This document shows, piece by piece, positions 45,642 through 54,931 of a stretch of 64,000 bases of DNA. The stretch comes from Nitratireductor sp. GISD-1A_MAKvit. GTDB taxonomy: Bacteria > Pseudomonadota > Alphaproteobacteria > Rhizobiales > Rhizobiaceae. The translations under genes were made by a program, and so were the position numbers. The stretch covers positions 1,005,501 to 1,069,500 of the forward strand of contig NZ_CP161920.1 in assembly GCF_040819555.1 (NCBI RefSeq), given 5' to 3'. The stretch's first letter is position 1; every line of letters starts with the position of its first letter. The notes under the pieces were generated by a model. It had not been told where the DNA came from, did no database searches, and worked only from the letters and a program-made list of their open reading frames with translations.

Positions 45642-46322
45642 ATGTCGAAGCAGAAACAAAAATTCCCGGCACTCCGTCTGGTCGTCCTGGCTGTTGCTGC
45701 GGGCGCCATCGCGGGTGCGATTGCGGTATACGTGAAGGGCGGGCTTGATGGCAACACGGCTGCGACGCCGATTGTCGCCGAAGCCGACAATGCAGCCTGT
45801 TCTGCAAAGCAGGCAAAGGCAAAAGCGGTGGGCGATGCGGCAACGGGTCACGTGGCGGCGATGCTTGCCGCCGATCCACCCAGATCCCTGAAGTCGCTCG
45901 GCTTCAACGGTCCGGATGGCGAGCCGATGACGGTGGCGGATTTCTCGGGCCGGGTCGTGTTGATGAACCTGTGGGCCACCTGGTGCACACCGTGCCGCGA
46001 GGAAATGCCTGCCCTTGATGCGCTTCAGTCCGCCAAGGGGTCGGATGCATTCGAGGTCGTGGCGGTGAATGTGGATCGTGGCGACGATGAAAAACCCACC
46101 ACTTTTCTTCAGGAAACCGGCATTGAGGCACTCGGCTACTACCGTGATGCCTCGATGAAGATTTTCAATGACCTGAAGAGCCGGGGACTGGCGCTGGGAT
46201 TGCCAGTAACGCTGTTGATCGGCGCTGATGGATGTCTTCTCGCCCATATGAACGGGCCGGCGGAATGGGGGAGCCCGGATGCCGAGCGGCTGGTCGAGGC
46301 GGCTCTTTCGGAAACGGACTGA
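45642..46322 (+). CDS. tlpA: TlpA family thiol:disulfide oxidoreductase
   Basis: Encodes 226 residues. An N-terminal membrane anchor (LVVLAVAAGAIAGAIAVYV) holds a periplasmic thioredoxin fold with active site NLWATWCTPCREEMP and cis-proline in GLPVTLLIG. TlpA reduces cytochrome oxidase copper sites and chaperones in rhizobia. ATG 45642 follows AAAGAAG; the frame from 45630 adds four residues. Divergent to argH, as in Bradyrhizobium and other Rhizobiales. Confidence 0.9.
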   Translation: MSKQKQKFPALRLVVLAVAAGAIAGAIAVYVKGGLDGNTAATPIVAEADNAACSAKQAKAKAVGDAATGHVAAMLAADPPRSLKSLGFNGPDGEPMTVADFSGRVVLMNLWATWCTPCREEMPALDALQSAKGSDAFEVVAVNVDRGDDEKPTTFLQETGIEALGYYRDASMKIFNDLKSRGLALGLPVTLLIGADGCLLAHMNGPAEWGSPDAERLVEAALSETD

Positions 46323-46388
46323 CGCATGATCGGGGAACCGGGGTTCCCCGAAAACGGCTTGAGTGGACCAGCCCGGTGGTAAGGATCT

Positions 46389-46745
46389 TCAGGCGGCTTT
46401 GGCCGGCTGGTAGACACAGCCTTCCGCCTGTCCTTCGGCGCCGCGCTTCAGTTCGACACGGTGAAGGGCAGGGGATTTCTCCGCCAGCTTGTCGTAAATC
46501 CATTTGGCCAGGTTTTCGAGCGAGGGTACGGAGAGACCTTCAATGTCATTCAGGTAGGTGTGATCGAGGATCTTGTGTATCTCTTCGATCTGTTTCTCCA
46601 CTTCGTACAGGTTCGCAGCCCAGCCATACACGGGATCCGGCTCGCCCACGAGATGAACCGAAACCTTGAAGGAATGACCATGAAGGCCTGAATAAGGCTC
46701 CAGCTTGTGTGCTGCCTCGAATGTGAATTCCTTGTACGTTTCCAC
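46389..46745 (-). CDS. 6-pyruvoyl-tetrahydropterin synthase / QueD family protein with altered active site
   Basis: Encodes 118 residues of the T-fold family that makes 6-carboxytetrahydropterin for queuosine. The zinc histidines are present (FEAAHKL and GLHGHSFKV) as is the LDHTYLND stretch. The catalytic Cys expected three residues before LHGH is a Tyr (PYSGLHGHS), and the C-terminal VxxxET pattern that anchors the pterin reads VELKRG. So it may be a paralogue with a different reaction. It is convergent with tlpA. Confidence 0.8.
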   Translation of the reverse strand: METYKEFTFEAAHKLEPYSGLHGHSFKVSVHLVGEPDPVYGWAANLYEVEKQIEEIHKILDHTYLNDIEGLSVPSLENLAKWIYDKLAEKSPALHRVELKRGAEGQAEGCVYQPAKAA

Positions 46746-47019
46746 TTCCTAAACCCCTGATCTGGTGTTGCTTTTACGGTATTTTTCCTGCCAACTCATG
46801 CTGCTGAGCTTTTTATGAGAAGCTATATTCGCTGGAATCGCGCTCGAGCGGTCTTTTATACTGCATGATCCTTTAGGTCTGGAGCTTTGGCATCGGTCGT
46901 GGGGTGTGTCAATCGCCTGAAACGCGTCTGGCAAAAAGACAGATACGTTAACCTGTTGTTTGGTTAGCCGACATTATCCTGACCCGGGTTCGGTTTTACA
47001 CCTGCAGAGAGGCTTCACA

Positions 47020-47550
47020 ATGCACAATAACAAAAATCGCGCGGAAAGCTGGATTGTGGCAGTGGCGACGCTGTTCTTTTCGCTCGCTGCACCTGCAGCG
47101 GCACAGGATGCTGCGCTGGCGGAGCCGAAGGGAGACATCGTTCTGACCATCGATGGCAATATCGGTGTCACAAACGCCGATGGTGTGGCCAATTTCGATC
47201 GCGCGATGCTCGAGAGCATCAAGACGGCCAAAATCCGGACCAACACGCCGTGGTTCGACGATGAAGTCGAATTCGAGGGTGCTCTTCTGGAAGAGCTGAT
47301 GAACCTGGTTCAGGCCGATGGCGAGGAAGTCGTTGTGACCTCATTGAATGACTATCAGGCACCGGTGCCCATCGCGGATTTCGCGAAACACGGCACGATC
47401 CTGGCGTACAAGCGGGATGGCAAATACATGCCTATCAGCGACAAGGGGCCGCTCTTCATCGTTTATCCTTACGATTCCTCGCCGGAACTGAACACGCAGA
47501 AATATTACTCACGCTCTGTCTGGCAGGTTCGACGATTCACCGTTCGATAG
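47020..47550 (+). CDS. Periplasmic molybdopterin-binding-domain-like protein
   Basis: Encodes 176 residues. A signal peptide (WIVAVATLFFSLAAPAAAQ) precedes one domain with IVLTIDGNIGVTNADG, FEGALLEELMNLV, VTSLNDYQAPVPIADF and LFIVYPYDSSPELN, like the oxidoreductase molybdopterin-binding family, but the cofactor Cys is absent. ATG 47020 is used. It lies 22 bases before the GGDEF-EAL gene and is probably co-transcribed, which suggests a periplasmic sensing partner for it; this pairing is common in Rhizobiales. Confidence 0.8.
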   Translation: MHNNKNRAESWIVAVATLFFSLAAPAAAQDAALAEPKGDIVLTIDGNIGVTNADGVANFDRAMLESIKTAKIRTNTPWFDDEVEFEGALLEELMNLVQADGEEVVVTSLNDYQAPVPIADFAKHGTILAYKRDGKYMPISDKGPLFIVYPYDSSPELNTQKYYSRSVWQVRRFTVR

Positions 47551-47572
47551 ACTCCTGACAGGCTTTTAGCCC

Positions 47573-49990
47573 ATGTCAGACCCGCAGACAGGAAAGATAA
47601 GACGCCGCACCGCCTCGCGCGTGGTGCAGATGCTGCTGTCGGTCGGCATGATCGCCCTGGCTATCGCTGCGCTTTATATCTCCGTTCTGGTGTTCAAACG
47701 CCAGGAAGCACTGACGCAGATATTTCGCTACAACATAGCCTATAGCGCCAGCCAGGGCATGAACGAGCTGTTGCGGTTCCGTCAGCGGTTGACGGCGATT
47801 ATGGTGGATCCTCCGCAGACGACCCAGCAGGATGTGGAGCTCAGATACCAGATCCTGGTCAGTCGTCTGAGCCTCTTCGAGCAGGGCGAGTTTCTGAACT
47901 TCGTGACCGTTCTGCCGGAAAACAAGGCGACTGTGGAGGAGCTTGCGGCAGCTCTTGAAAGGATCGGGCAGTTCATCGGGGAAATCGACGAGCCCGAGAA
48001 CGCGCGACTCGCACTGGAACTGACCGCCCCGCTTGAGCGCAAGATGGTGGCGCTCGCCTCCAAGGCCAATGAATATGGGGCGACGACGCAGGCGAGTGAC
48101 CAGAGTGAACTCCTCAAGCTCCATTGGATTTTCTCGGCTCTCGCCTTGTCCCTTGTCGTTACGGGATTCGTGTTCATTGCCATGCTGCAATGGCAGCATC
48201 GCCTGCAGATCAGCGTTCAGCAGCGGCTGAAGGCCACCAACGAAGACCTGTTGCGTACAAGTGCCGAACTCAGCGAAAGCGCGGCCGCCGCGCGGCGGGC
48301 CAATGAGGAGTTGATCACGCAGAATCTTCTGTTCAACACCGCGCTTAACAACATGTCGCACGGGCTTTGCATGTTCGATGCCGAAGGCCGCCTGATTGTC
48401 AGCAATCAGAAGATGGAGAGCATCTACGGAATTTCCCAGGAAAAACTTCAACTGGGCACGACGCTGAACCAGCTCGTGGAGCTGATGGTTCAGACCGGGG
48501 CAAGTGCAGAGGATGAGGCCGAACGGCTGATGCGTTTGCAGTCCATGCTTGTGACACAGGGCAGGTCGGACACGCTGACACAGGAATTGCGGGACGGTCG
48601 CACGATCCTGATTTCGCACCAGCCGATGCGACGGGGTGGCTGGGTCGCCACCTATGAGGACATTACAGAACGTCACAAGGCGCAGGCGCAGATCGCCTAC
48701 ATGGCTCGGCACGACACGCTCACGGATCTGCCCAATCGCGTGATGATGCGTGAACAGCTGGAAGATATCATGACCAGCAGTGCGGAGCGGGGGCTTTCCA
48801 CTGCGCTTATGTGTGTGGATCTGGACAACTTCAAGAGTGTCAATGACACGCTCGGGCATCCGGTTGGTGATGCATTGTTGCGAGCGGTCGCGGGACGTAT
48901 CCGCAACACGGTGCGCGAGGCGGATGCAGTTGCGCGCCTTGGGGGCGATGAGTTCGTTGTCGTTCAGGGAAACATCGAAAAGCCCGAACAGGCCAGCACT
49001 CTCGCCAAACGGCTGATAGAGGCTCTGGACGAGCCTTATGTCATCGAAGGGCATCAGGTGCTCTCGGCGGCAAGTGTGGGGGTCGCGATCGCCAATGGGC
49101 AGCCTGAAGCGGACGATCTTCTCATGCAGGCCGATGTCGCTCTCTACCAGGCCAAAGGCGATGGGCGCGGGGTTTTCCGTTTTTATGAGCCGGGGATGAA
49201 CAAGCGGCTGCAGAGGCGTCGGACGCTGGAAGCCGATCTGCGCGCAGCAAATCTCGACGAGCAGTTTCACCTCGTGTTTCAGCCGATCATCGGGCTGGGA
49301 GACAACAAGGTCACGACCTTTGAAGCGCTCCTGCGCTGGAACCACCCGACCCATGGGTCCATTCCGCCGGATGAATTCATCCGTATTGCCGAGGATACCG
49401 GAGCGATCATTCCCCTTGGTGAATGGGTTTTGCGGCAGGTATGCCTCGAGATGAAGTCCCTCCCCGATGACATAAGCATCGCGGCCAACCTGTCTCCGAT
49501 GCAGTTCAGGAGAGACGACATCGTTGACACGGTTGCGCGCGTGCTTGCCGATACCGAAACGCCGGCGAGCCGGCTGGAACTGGAAATCACCGAAACGCTT
49601 CTTCTGGAGGACAGCCGCAAACTCCATGCGGATCTACGGCGGCTGCGAAAGCTTGGCGCCCGGATATCGCTCGATGATTTCGGAACGGGTTATTCGTCGC
49701 TGAGCTACCTGCAGAAATTTGCCTTCGACAAGGTCAAGATCGATCGCCTGTTCATCAAGGAGATTACCAAGAGTGCGGATCAGGCGGCCATTGTCCAGAC
49801 CATTGTCAATCTGGCTTTCACGCTTGGTATGACCACCGTGGTGGAGGGAGTGGAGATGGAAGAGCAGCTACGCATCATACGCGCAATGGGCTGCGACGAA
49901 GCGCAGGGCAATCTCTTCAGCAAGCCCATTCTGGCAAAGGACATTCCGGAATTTCTCGACGAACACAAACGCCGGCGTTATGCCGCCTGA
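47573..49990 (+). CDS. Membrane-bound PAS-GGDEF-EAL cyclic-di-GMP protein
   Basis: Encodes 805 residues. Two membrane helices (about 23-43 and 185-205) flank a periplasmic sensor region. A short coiled coil and a PAS domain (LNNMSHGLCMFDAEGRLIVS) follow, then GGDEF (about 375-535) with intact LGGDEFVVV and EAL (about 550-800) with intact FEALLRWNHP, the ELEITETLLL Glu and DDFGTGYSSLSYL. Both cyclase and phosphodiesterase sites look functional. The upstream periplasmic protein may feed the sensor. Confidence 0.92.
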   Translation: MSDPQTGKIRRRTASRVVQMLLSVGMIALAIAALYISVLVFKRQEALTQIFRYNIAYSASQGMNELLRFRQRLTAIMVDPPQTTQQDVELRYQILVSRLSLFEQGEFLNFVTVLPENKATVEELAAALERIGQFIGEIDEPENARLALELTAPLERKMVALASKANEYGATTQASDQSELLKLHWIFSALALSLVVTGFVFIAMLQWQHRLQISVQQRLKATNEDLLRTSAELSESAAAARRANEELITQNLLFNTALNNMSHGLCMFDAEGRLIVSNQKMESIYGISQEKLQLGTTLNQLVELMVQTGASAEDEAERLMRLQSMLVTQGRSDTLTQELRDGRTILISHQPMRRGGWVATYEDITERHKAQAQIAYMARHDTLTDLPNRVMMREQLEDIMTSSAERGLSTALMCVDLDNFKSVNDTLGHPVGDALLRAVAGRIRNTVREADAVARLGGDEFVVVQGNIEKPEQASTLAKRLIEALDEPYVIEGHQVLSAASVGVAIANGQPEADDLLMQADVALYQAKGDGRGVFRFYEPGMNKRLQRRRTLEADLRAANLDEQFHLVFQPIIGLGDNKVTTFEALLRWNHPTHGSIPPDEFIRIAEDTGAIIPLGEWVLRQVCLEMKSLPDDISIAANLSPMQFRRDDIVDTVARVLADTETPASRLELEITETLLLEDSRKLHADLRRLRKLGARISLDDFGTGYSSLSYLQKFAFDKVKIDRLFIKEITKSADQAAIVQTIVNLAFTLGMTTVVEGVEMEEQLRIIRAMGCDEAQGNLFSKPILAKDIPEFLDEHKRRRYAA

Positions 49991-50009
49991 CACCGGCCGA
50001 GCCGAACGC

Positions 50010-51636
50010 TCATTCCTTTTTTGCTCGCTCCCGAAAAATGCGCCGGATTACCTTGCCGGTGGTTGTCAGCGGCATTGATCGCACGAAGGTGATTTCGCGC
50101 GGATATTCATGCGCCGACAATCGTTCGCGCACCCATAATCGGATGTCTTCTTCCAGTTGCCTGGTCGGCTCAACGCCCTCCTGAAGAAGGATGTAGGCCT
50201 TCACGATCTCCGTTCTCAACGGATCGGGCTTGCCCACAGCTGCAGCGAGCGCCACTTCTGGATGTCCTGAAAGGCAGTCTTCGATCTCGGTCGGCCCGAT
50301 CCGGTATCCCGCCGATGTTATGAGATCGTCTTCGCGCCCAACGAAGCGAACATAATCGCGATCATCCCGGACACCCTGATCGCCTGTCAGCATCCAGTCT
50401 CCGATGAACTTTTCCCGGGTCGCCGCTTCATTCTCAAAATAGCCTAGGAACATGACAGGGTCGGGACGCAGAACGGCAATGTGGCCGGGCTCTCCAGTGC
50501 GTACGGGCCCTGCCTTCCCCGTCGATGATCGCAACGCGGTGTCCGGGCACCGGCAAGCCGATCGCTCCGGGCTCACCGACGTCGAGTTCATGGCATGAGG
50601 AAAGAACAAGATTGCACTCGGTCTGACCGTAGAATTCGTTGATGCTGAGCTTCAGCTCGCTGGCTGCCCACTCGAAGGTCTCCCGTCCCAGCGCTTCTCC
50701 CCCGGAGCCGATTGTGCGCAGTGCGAGGTCGAAATTCCGACCGATGTCGGGAACGGTCTTGAGCATGCGCAGCGCGGTTGGGGGGATGAATGCGTTACGA
50801 ACCTTCATTCTCTCCATCAGAAGAAGAGCGGCTTCGGGATCGAACTTTTCAAATCGCCCTGCGACGACCGGTGTTCCGAGATAAAGACCCGGCAAAAGGA
50901 CATTCAGGAGTCCGCCTGCCCAGGCCCAGTCTGCAGGTGTCCACAGCAGGTCTTGCTCTTTTGGCAGAAACTCATGGTGGAACTGCACGCCGGGCAGATG
51001 GCCCAGAAGGACCCGGTGGCCGTGCAGCGCACCCTTGGGCGGTCCGGTTGTTCCGGAGGTGAAAATCATCATCGCCGGGTCGTCCGGCTTCGTGCGGACC
51101 GCTTCGAACGGCCCGGAATTTTCCGCAATCAGGCGATGGAAATCCTCCACGTCCCCGTCTGCGCCGTCGACACAGATCAGGCGTTTCAGTGCTGGCAGTC
51201 TGTCTCTGAGCGGTGCGGTTTTCGCAAGCCCGGTGGCGTTGGTTATCACACAGGCGGCCCCGGAATTATGGAGCCGGTATTCAAGAGCTTCGCTTCCGAA
51301 GAGAAGCGCAAGCGGCACAGCGATCGCTCCGAGTTTGTAGACTGCCGCATGCGCGATGGCGGTCTCGAAGGATTGCGGCAGAAGAAGTGCCACGCGATCG
51401 CCTTGCCCGACACCGGCTCTGGTCAGCGCGGCGGCCAGAGCGTCGGATTTGTGGGCCAAATCACCATAGGTGAGTGTTTGCGCAGAACCATCGATTGCAT
51501 GGTCCAACAGTGCAATGCGTTGCGGATCACGCGCCGCCCATGCGTTCGAGATGGCAGTGCCGATGTTGAAATGATCGGGTATGCGCCAACGGAAACCGTC
51601 ATAGAGTTCCCGATAGGTGTCGCGCCGCTCAAGCAT
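50010..51636 (-). pseudogene. AMP-forming acyl-CoA synthetase, +1 frameshift
   Basis: From ATG 51636 the ANL-family N-terminal domain includes the AMP motif MMIFTSGTTGPPKGALHGH and INEFYGQTECNLVLSS, then loses phase at GGGCCC (50505-50510). With one base removed the frame joins RTGEPGHIAVLRPDPVMFLG and the C-terminal domain with GDQGVRDDRDYVRFVGREDD and the catalytic Lys in TTGKVIRRIFRER. The product has 541 residues and resembles medium-chain or acetyl-type CoA ligases of the AcsM group. It is the last chromosomal gene before the island. Probably intact in reality, given the repeated lesion type. Confidence 0.78.
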
Positions 51637-51776
51637 TTGCGTGAGCCATCCTCCCTGTTGCGCTGCGTTGGTCAATACGGTGCTACTCGAACGCAAACGA
51701 GGAAATGATGCAAGCAAAAGCGGGAGAGGGACAGAAGCTCGCCGGCAGGTTGGGAAGGGGGGATGACAGCTTCGGT

Positions 51777-51793
51777 AAATGGTGCCCCTGGCC
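51777..51793 (+). repeat. attL: 17-bp copy of the tRNA-Leu 3' end
   Basis: AAATGGTGCCCCTGGCC is identical to 63741-63757, which holds the last 14 bases of tRNA-Leu(CAA) with CCA plus three flanking bases. It marks the left border of the island and lies about 180 bases before the integrase gene. Confidence 0.85.
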
Positions 51794-51869
51794 TGCATTG
51801 TCCTACGATCTTAGCGTGTCTCATAGCATCTCATCTTACCAGACTTTCCAAAGGCTCGTGGATTTCGAG

Positions 51870-51969
51870 TCTCATTCAGTCTCACTCAGTTTCAACCTAG
51901 CATAGCGAGAAAGGTGGACTCCGGGGTGGGTTGTGATAGGTGGGTTGGAGAACTCTGGAAAGGTGGATG
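51870..51969. repeat. Iterated short repeats inside attL (candidate integrase arm sites)
   Basis: TCTCATTCAG and TCTCACTCAG follow one another around 51870-51889. Then four units of the form RGGTGGR follow: AAGGTGGAC at 51911, GGGGTGGGTTG at 51923, AGGTGGGTTGG at 51938 and AAGGTGGATG at 51960. GGGGTGGGTTG and AGGTGGATG recur near the right end (63668-63689). Binding by the integrase or AlpA-like protein is inferred from the placement. Confidence 0.45.
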
Positions 51970-51971
51970 CA

Positions 51972-53165
51972 ATGCGCTCACTCAACAGGCTAAGTGCCAT
52001 GGCGGTCAAGAACTTATCCAGCGGCAAGTATGCTGACGGAGGTGGATTGTGGGTGCACATACGAAATAACGGTAGCGGGAACTGGTTCTTCAGGTTCACC
52101 ATTCATGGAAGACGCCGGGAGATGGGGCTTGGGGCGATTGGCGAAGTCAGCCTTAAGGAAGCACGTGACGCTGCCGATGAGTGTCGCGCCGTACTGAGGT
52201 CTGGACGCGACCCGATCAAGGAAAGAGAGCGTGCACGGCGTGAAGCTGCCAAGAAGCAGCATCTTTTAGCTGACATTGCAGCGGACGCTTTCGAAGCTCG
52301 AAAGGCGGAGCTGAAAGATGATGGCGAGGCAGGTCGTTGGTTTACTCCGTTGGCCAAGCACATATTACCCAAGCTGGGAAAGGTGCCTGTTGAAGAGATC
52401 GATCAGCGGGACATACGCGATACCCTTGCGCCCATCTGGCACACAAAGGCCGACACCGCCCGCAAGGCGATGTATCGGTTGGAAATTTGCCTCAAGCACG
52501 CTGCTGCACTGGGATTGGAAGCCGACCTTCAAGCCTGTGAAAAGGCGCGCGCGCTATTGGGGAAGCAGCGCCACATCGTCAAGAGCATTCCGGCAATGCC
52601 TTGGCGACATGTTCCCGATTTTTACGAAACCTTGGGTGATGACAGCATCACGCACTTGGCTTTGCGATTGCTGATTTTGACAGGAGTTCGATCAGCCCCG
52701 ATCAGGCATATCCGTCAAGACCAAATTGATGAGGATGTATGGATCATACCTGCCGAGAACATGAAGGGGCGCAAGGACGCCACCGCTGAGTTCCGTGTTC
52801 CGCTGTCTTCTGAGGCGCTGGCGGTGATTGAGAAGGCGGAACGCTTCGAACGAAATGGCTTCCTATTCGCCAATCCTTTGAAAGGCGTCATCAGCGATAT
52901 GGCGATGAGCCAACACATGAAGCGGGCGGGACTAGAATACAGGCCGCATGGTTTCAGGTCGTCTTTGCGTGACTGGTTGGCAGAAGAAACCGATGCACCT
53001 CACGAGGTGGCGGAAGCCATGCTTGGGCACACGACCGGCTCCCGTGTGGTGCGAGCTTATCGGCGCACTGACTTTTTAGAGAAGCGGCGAGTCCTGCTTG
53101 AGCATTGGGCAGAGCACGTAACAAGCCGCGTTGGGAAAAAATACCGGAAAAGAGTACGTCTTTAG
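51972..53165 (+). CDS. Tyrosine recombinase/integrase (DUF4102, P4-type)
   Basis: Encodes 397 residues. An N-terminal DUF4102 arm-binding domain (LSSGKYADGGGLWVHIRNNG, then REMGLGAIGEVSLKEARDAA) leads to the catalytic domain with Arg in LTGVRSAPIR, the HxxR motif in YRPHGFRSSLRDWL, the second His in LGHTTGSRVVRA and the Tyr nucleophile in RAYRRTD. All catalytic residues are present. ATG 51972 follows AGGTGG; GTG 51933 is an alternative. It is read away from attL, the usual place for such integrases, and probably catalyses insertion at the tRNA-Leu 3' end. Confidence 0.93.
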   Translation: MRSLNRLSAMAVKNLSSGKYADGGGLWVHIRNNGSGNWFFRFTIHGRRREMGLGAIGEVSLKEARDAADECRAVLRSGRDPIKERERARREAAKKQHLLADIAADAFEARKAELKDDGEAGRWFTPLAKHILPKLGKVPVEEIDQRDIRDTLAPIWHTKADTARKAMYRLEICLKHAAALGLEADLQACEKARALLGKQRHIVKSIPAMPWRHVPDFYETLGDDSITHLALRLLILTGVRSAPIRHIRQDQIDEDVWIIPAENMKGRKDATAEFRVPLSSEALAVIEKAERFERNGFLFANPLKGVISDMAMSQHMKRAGLEYRPHGFRSSLRDWLAEETDAPHEVAEAMLGHTTGSRVVRAYRRTDFLEKRRVLLEHWAEHVTSRVGKKYRKRVRL

Positions 53166-53420
53166 CTGGACAATCATTTGCCGGCGAAATTGCTGCAGAA
53201 CCACCTAAAATTGCCAATTCTTCTCAATGTTTAGACGTGAACGAAGATTTTTTTTCAAAATCGTATAAGTGATTGAAAATAGTCGATTAAAAATTCTTCA
53301 AAGCTGATTCTTTCCATCGCTCTCTGGCCTCAAGTGGCCAAAACAGCTTCGATTCCGCCGATTCTGAAAACAGCCAAACGTATAGAGAGATACACCAGCT
53401 ACAGAAAGCAGGAGAAAATT

Positions 53421-53663
53421 ATGAAACCGACAAAACTTCTAACAGTACGCGAAGTGGCTGACATGTTCAGCGTAGCGGTATCATCAGTTTGGCGATGGGT
53501 GAAGGAAGGCGTTTTACCTGAGCCAATCAAGATCGGCAGTCGCACAAGATGGCTTGAAGATGAACTCCTCATCGTCATCGACCAGCGAAGGGCTGTTCGC
53601 AAAAAGCCCTCATCGGCGAAGAAGCGGTTGCGCGTGCGCTTGAACGAAGGAGGTGTGCGATGA
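53421..53663 (+). CDS. AlpA-like helix-turn-helix regulator/excisionase
   Basis: Encodes 80 residues. LLTVREVADMFSVAVSSVWR followed by WVKEGVLPEPIKIGSRTRWL is the AlpA/MerR-like winged helix found in satellite phages. The basic tail (AKKRLRVRLNEGGVR) may contact DNA. ATG 53421 follows AGGAG. The stop overlaps the next gene by four bases, so both are in one unit. Such proteins activate integrase or act as excisionase. Confidence 0.85.
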   Translation: MKPTKLLTVREVADMFSVAVSSVWRWVKEGVLPEPIKIGSRTRWLEDELLIVIDQRRAVRKKPSSAKKRLRVRLNEGGVR

Positions 53664-54853
53664 CCAACAACAAGCGACCAACGCAAGTGGCAAGTTCCAT
53701 GGCAAACTCGATCGGTTTCGAAATACCTGGCGTGGGCTTTTTCAGGCCCACCTTCGACCTAGTGGTCATCTTGGTGAACGAGGAGAAGTCGGTCCTGAGA
53801 GAAAGGCTTCCGATTTCCGAACTGGAGCAAGCAGCGTACTCTTTCCGTTTAGAAAGAGTGAGAGGAAAGTATGGCTGGACCCGATTGAAGGCAGTTTGCT
53901 TGCCCGATGGACGATTGTTGAAATTGCTCAAGGATCATGAAGAGTGCCTCGGTGAGTATCGAGTCACACGGGTTGAAATTTCTGCTGATCATTACGACTG
54001 CGACAACAACGTAGAACGAGCGAAAGAAAAGCGGAACGCGCTTGTTAGGACTGTTGGAAAGCGAAATCATCAACGCGGTTTTTTACAAGCCGTCGATTGC
54101 GACAGTGAAGGTAAATACCTTCCGCCAGAAAAGCTTGAAAGCCGCGGGCTCATTGATCGTGATTTCACCTTGTACAGCGAGGAGAAAGACGCCGATCTCA
54201 ATTTGAAAATTTATGTTAGACGAGAAAAGCTCGCCAATGGTGCTCATGGCAATATTGGCTGTCGGGTCGAGTTCGTTTTGAATGGGAACCGTCCGGCAAA
54301 GCGCCACTTGGGTGGAGATCGGCTAGATGATCTTCTCAATGCAGACTTGCATGAATTTTTTCGGCAAAATCTGATTGTTTGGAAAGTGGACTTTGTCCGC
54401 TTGGGCAATTTGCTCAATCCACGACTTAACGCGTCATCGGCCAGAAGCTCCGACAGATCATCTGCAAGCACTTCGAAAAATGGAGCGCGGATCAGGCAGT
54501 TGATGAATGACCCCACATATCAGGCACAGCGGTCTGCATATCTCGTCATCTTTGTATTGGATAGTTTGGGCCGAACCAAGCCACCGCTCTGTGATGAGGA
54601 AATACTCAAAACATCACCCGCGCACATCAGGGCTGTTCTCAGGTGGTTTTTTGGAGGGCCGGATGATCAACCACTAGATACTTTGATAAAGAAGCGTTGG
54701 AAACATAGACCCACGGCACGTACTCCCAAACGGGTCCTGAGAAAATGGGAAGATTATCGAGATAGGGCCCGTCATAGAACGGGACCGAACAAATACGGCG
54801 CAGTGAACATGCGATCCATCGACAAATGCTTCGTGTCGGTACCGCTAAAGTGA
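53660..54853 (+). CDS. Unidentified island protein, possibly replication-initiator-like
   Basis: Encodes 397 residues, no signal peptide or membrane helix. The segment EYRVTRVEISADHYDCDNN recalls the strand with acidic residues in rolling-circle initiators of the Rep_trans type, and the protein is basic overall. Position after the AlpA-like gene with overlap is where satellites carry their Rep or primase. No HUH motif or Walker box was found, so the idea is tentative. A hairpin terminator stands about 50 bases downstream. Confidence 0.6.
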   Translation: MTNNKRPTQVASSMANSIGFEIPGVGFFRPTFDLVVILVNEEKSVLRERLPISELEQAAYSFRLERVRGKYGWTRLKAVCLPDGRLLKLLKDHEECLGEYRVTRVEISADHYDCDNNVERAKEKRNALVRTVGKRNHQRGFLQAVDCDSEGKYLPPEKLESRGLIDRDFTLYSEEKDADLNLKIYVRREKLANGAHGNIGCRVEFVLNGNRPAKRHLGGDRLDDLLNADLHEFFRQNLIVWKVDFVRLGNLLNPRLNASSARSSDRSSASTSKNGARIRQLMNDPTYQAQRSAYLVIFVLDSLGRTKPPLCDEEILKTSPAHIRAVLRWFFGGPDDQPLDTLIKKRWKHRPTARTPKRVLRKWEDYRDRARHRTGPNKYGAVNMRSIDKCFVSVPLK

Positions 54854-54905
54854 ATACACAGCGACGCAAGAATGGCTCGCATCGTTACCTTGCCCTGTTG
54901 ATGGA

Positions 54906-54931
54906 GGGGCCTTCCCACGCCAGAAGGCCCC
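54906..54931 (+). terminator. Hairpin terminator after the Rep-like gene
   Basis: GGGGCCTTC, an eight-base loop and GAAGGCCCC give a perfect 9-bp stem 52 bases behind the stop at 54853, followed by GCTTTC. The stem is strong; the T run is short. Confidence 0.6.

Noticed and set aside
47576..49627. 683-codon open frame on the minus strand opposite the GGDEF-EAL gene
   Set aside because: It mirrors a plus-strand gene with intact GGDEF and EAL motifs; long antisense frames are common in GC-rich genes, and the translation resembles no family.
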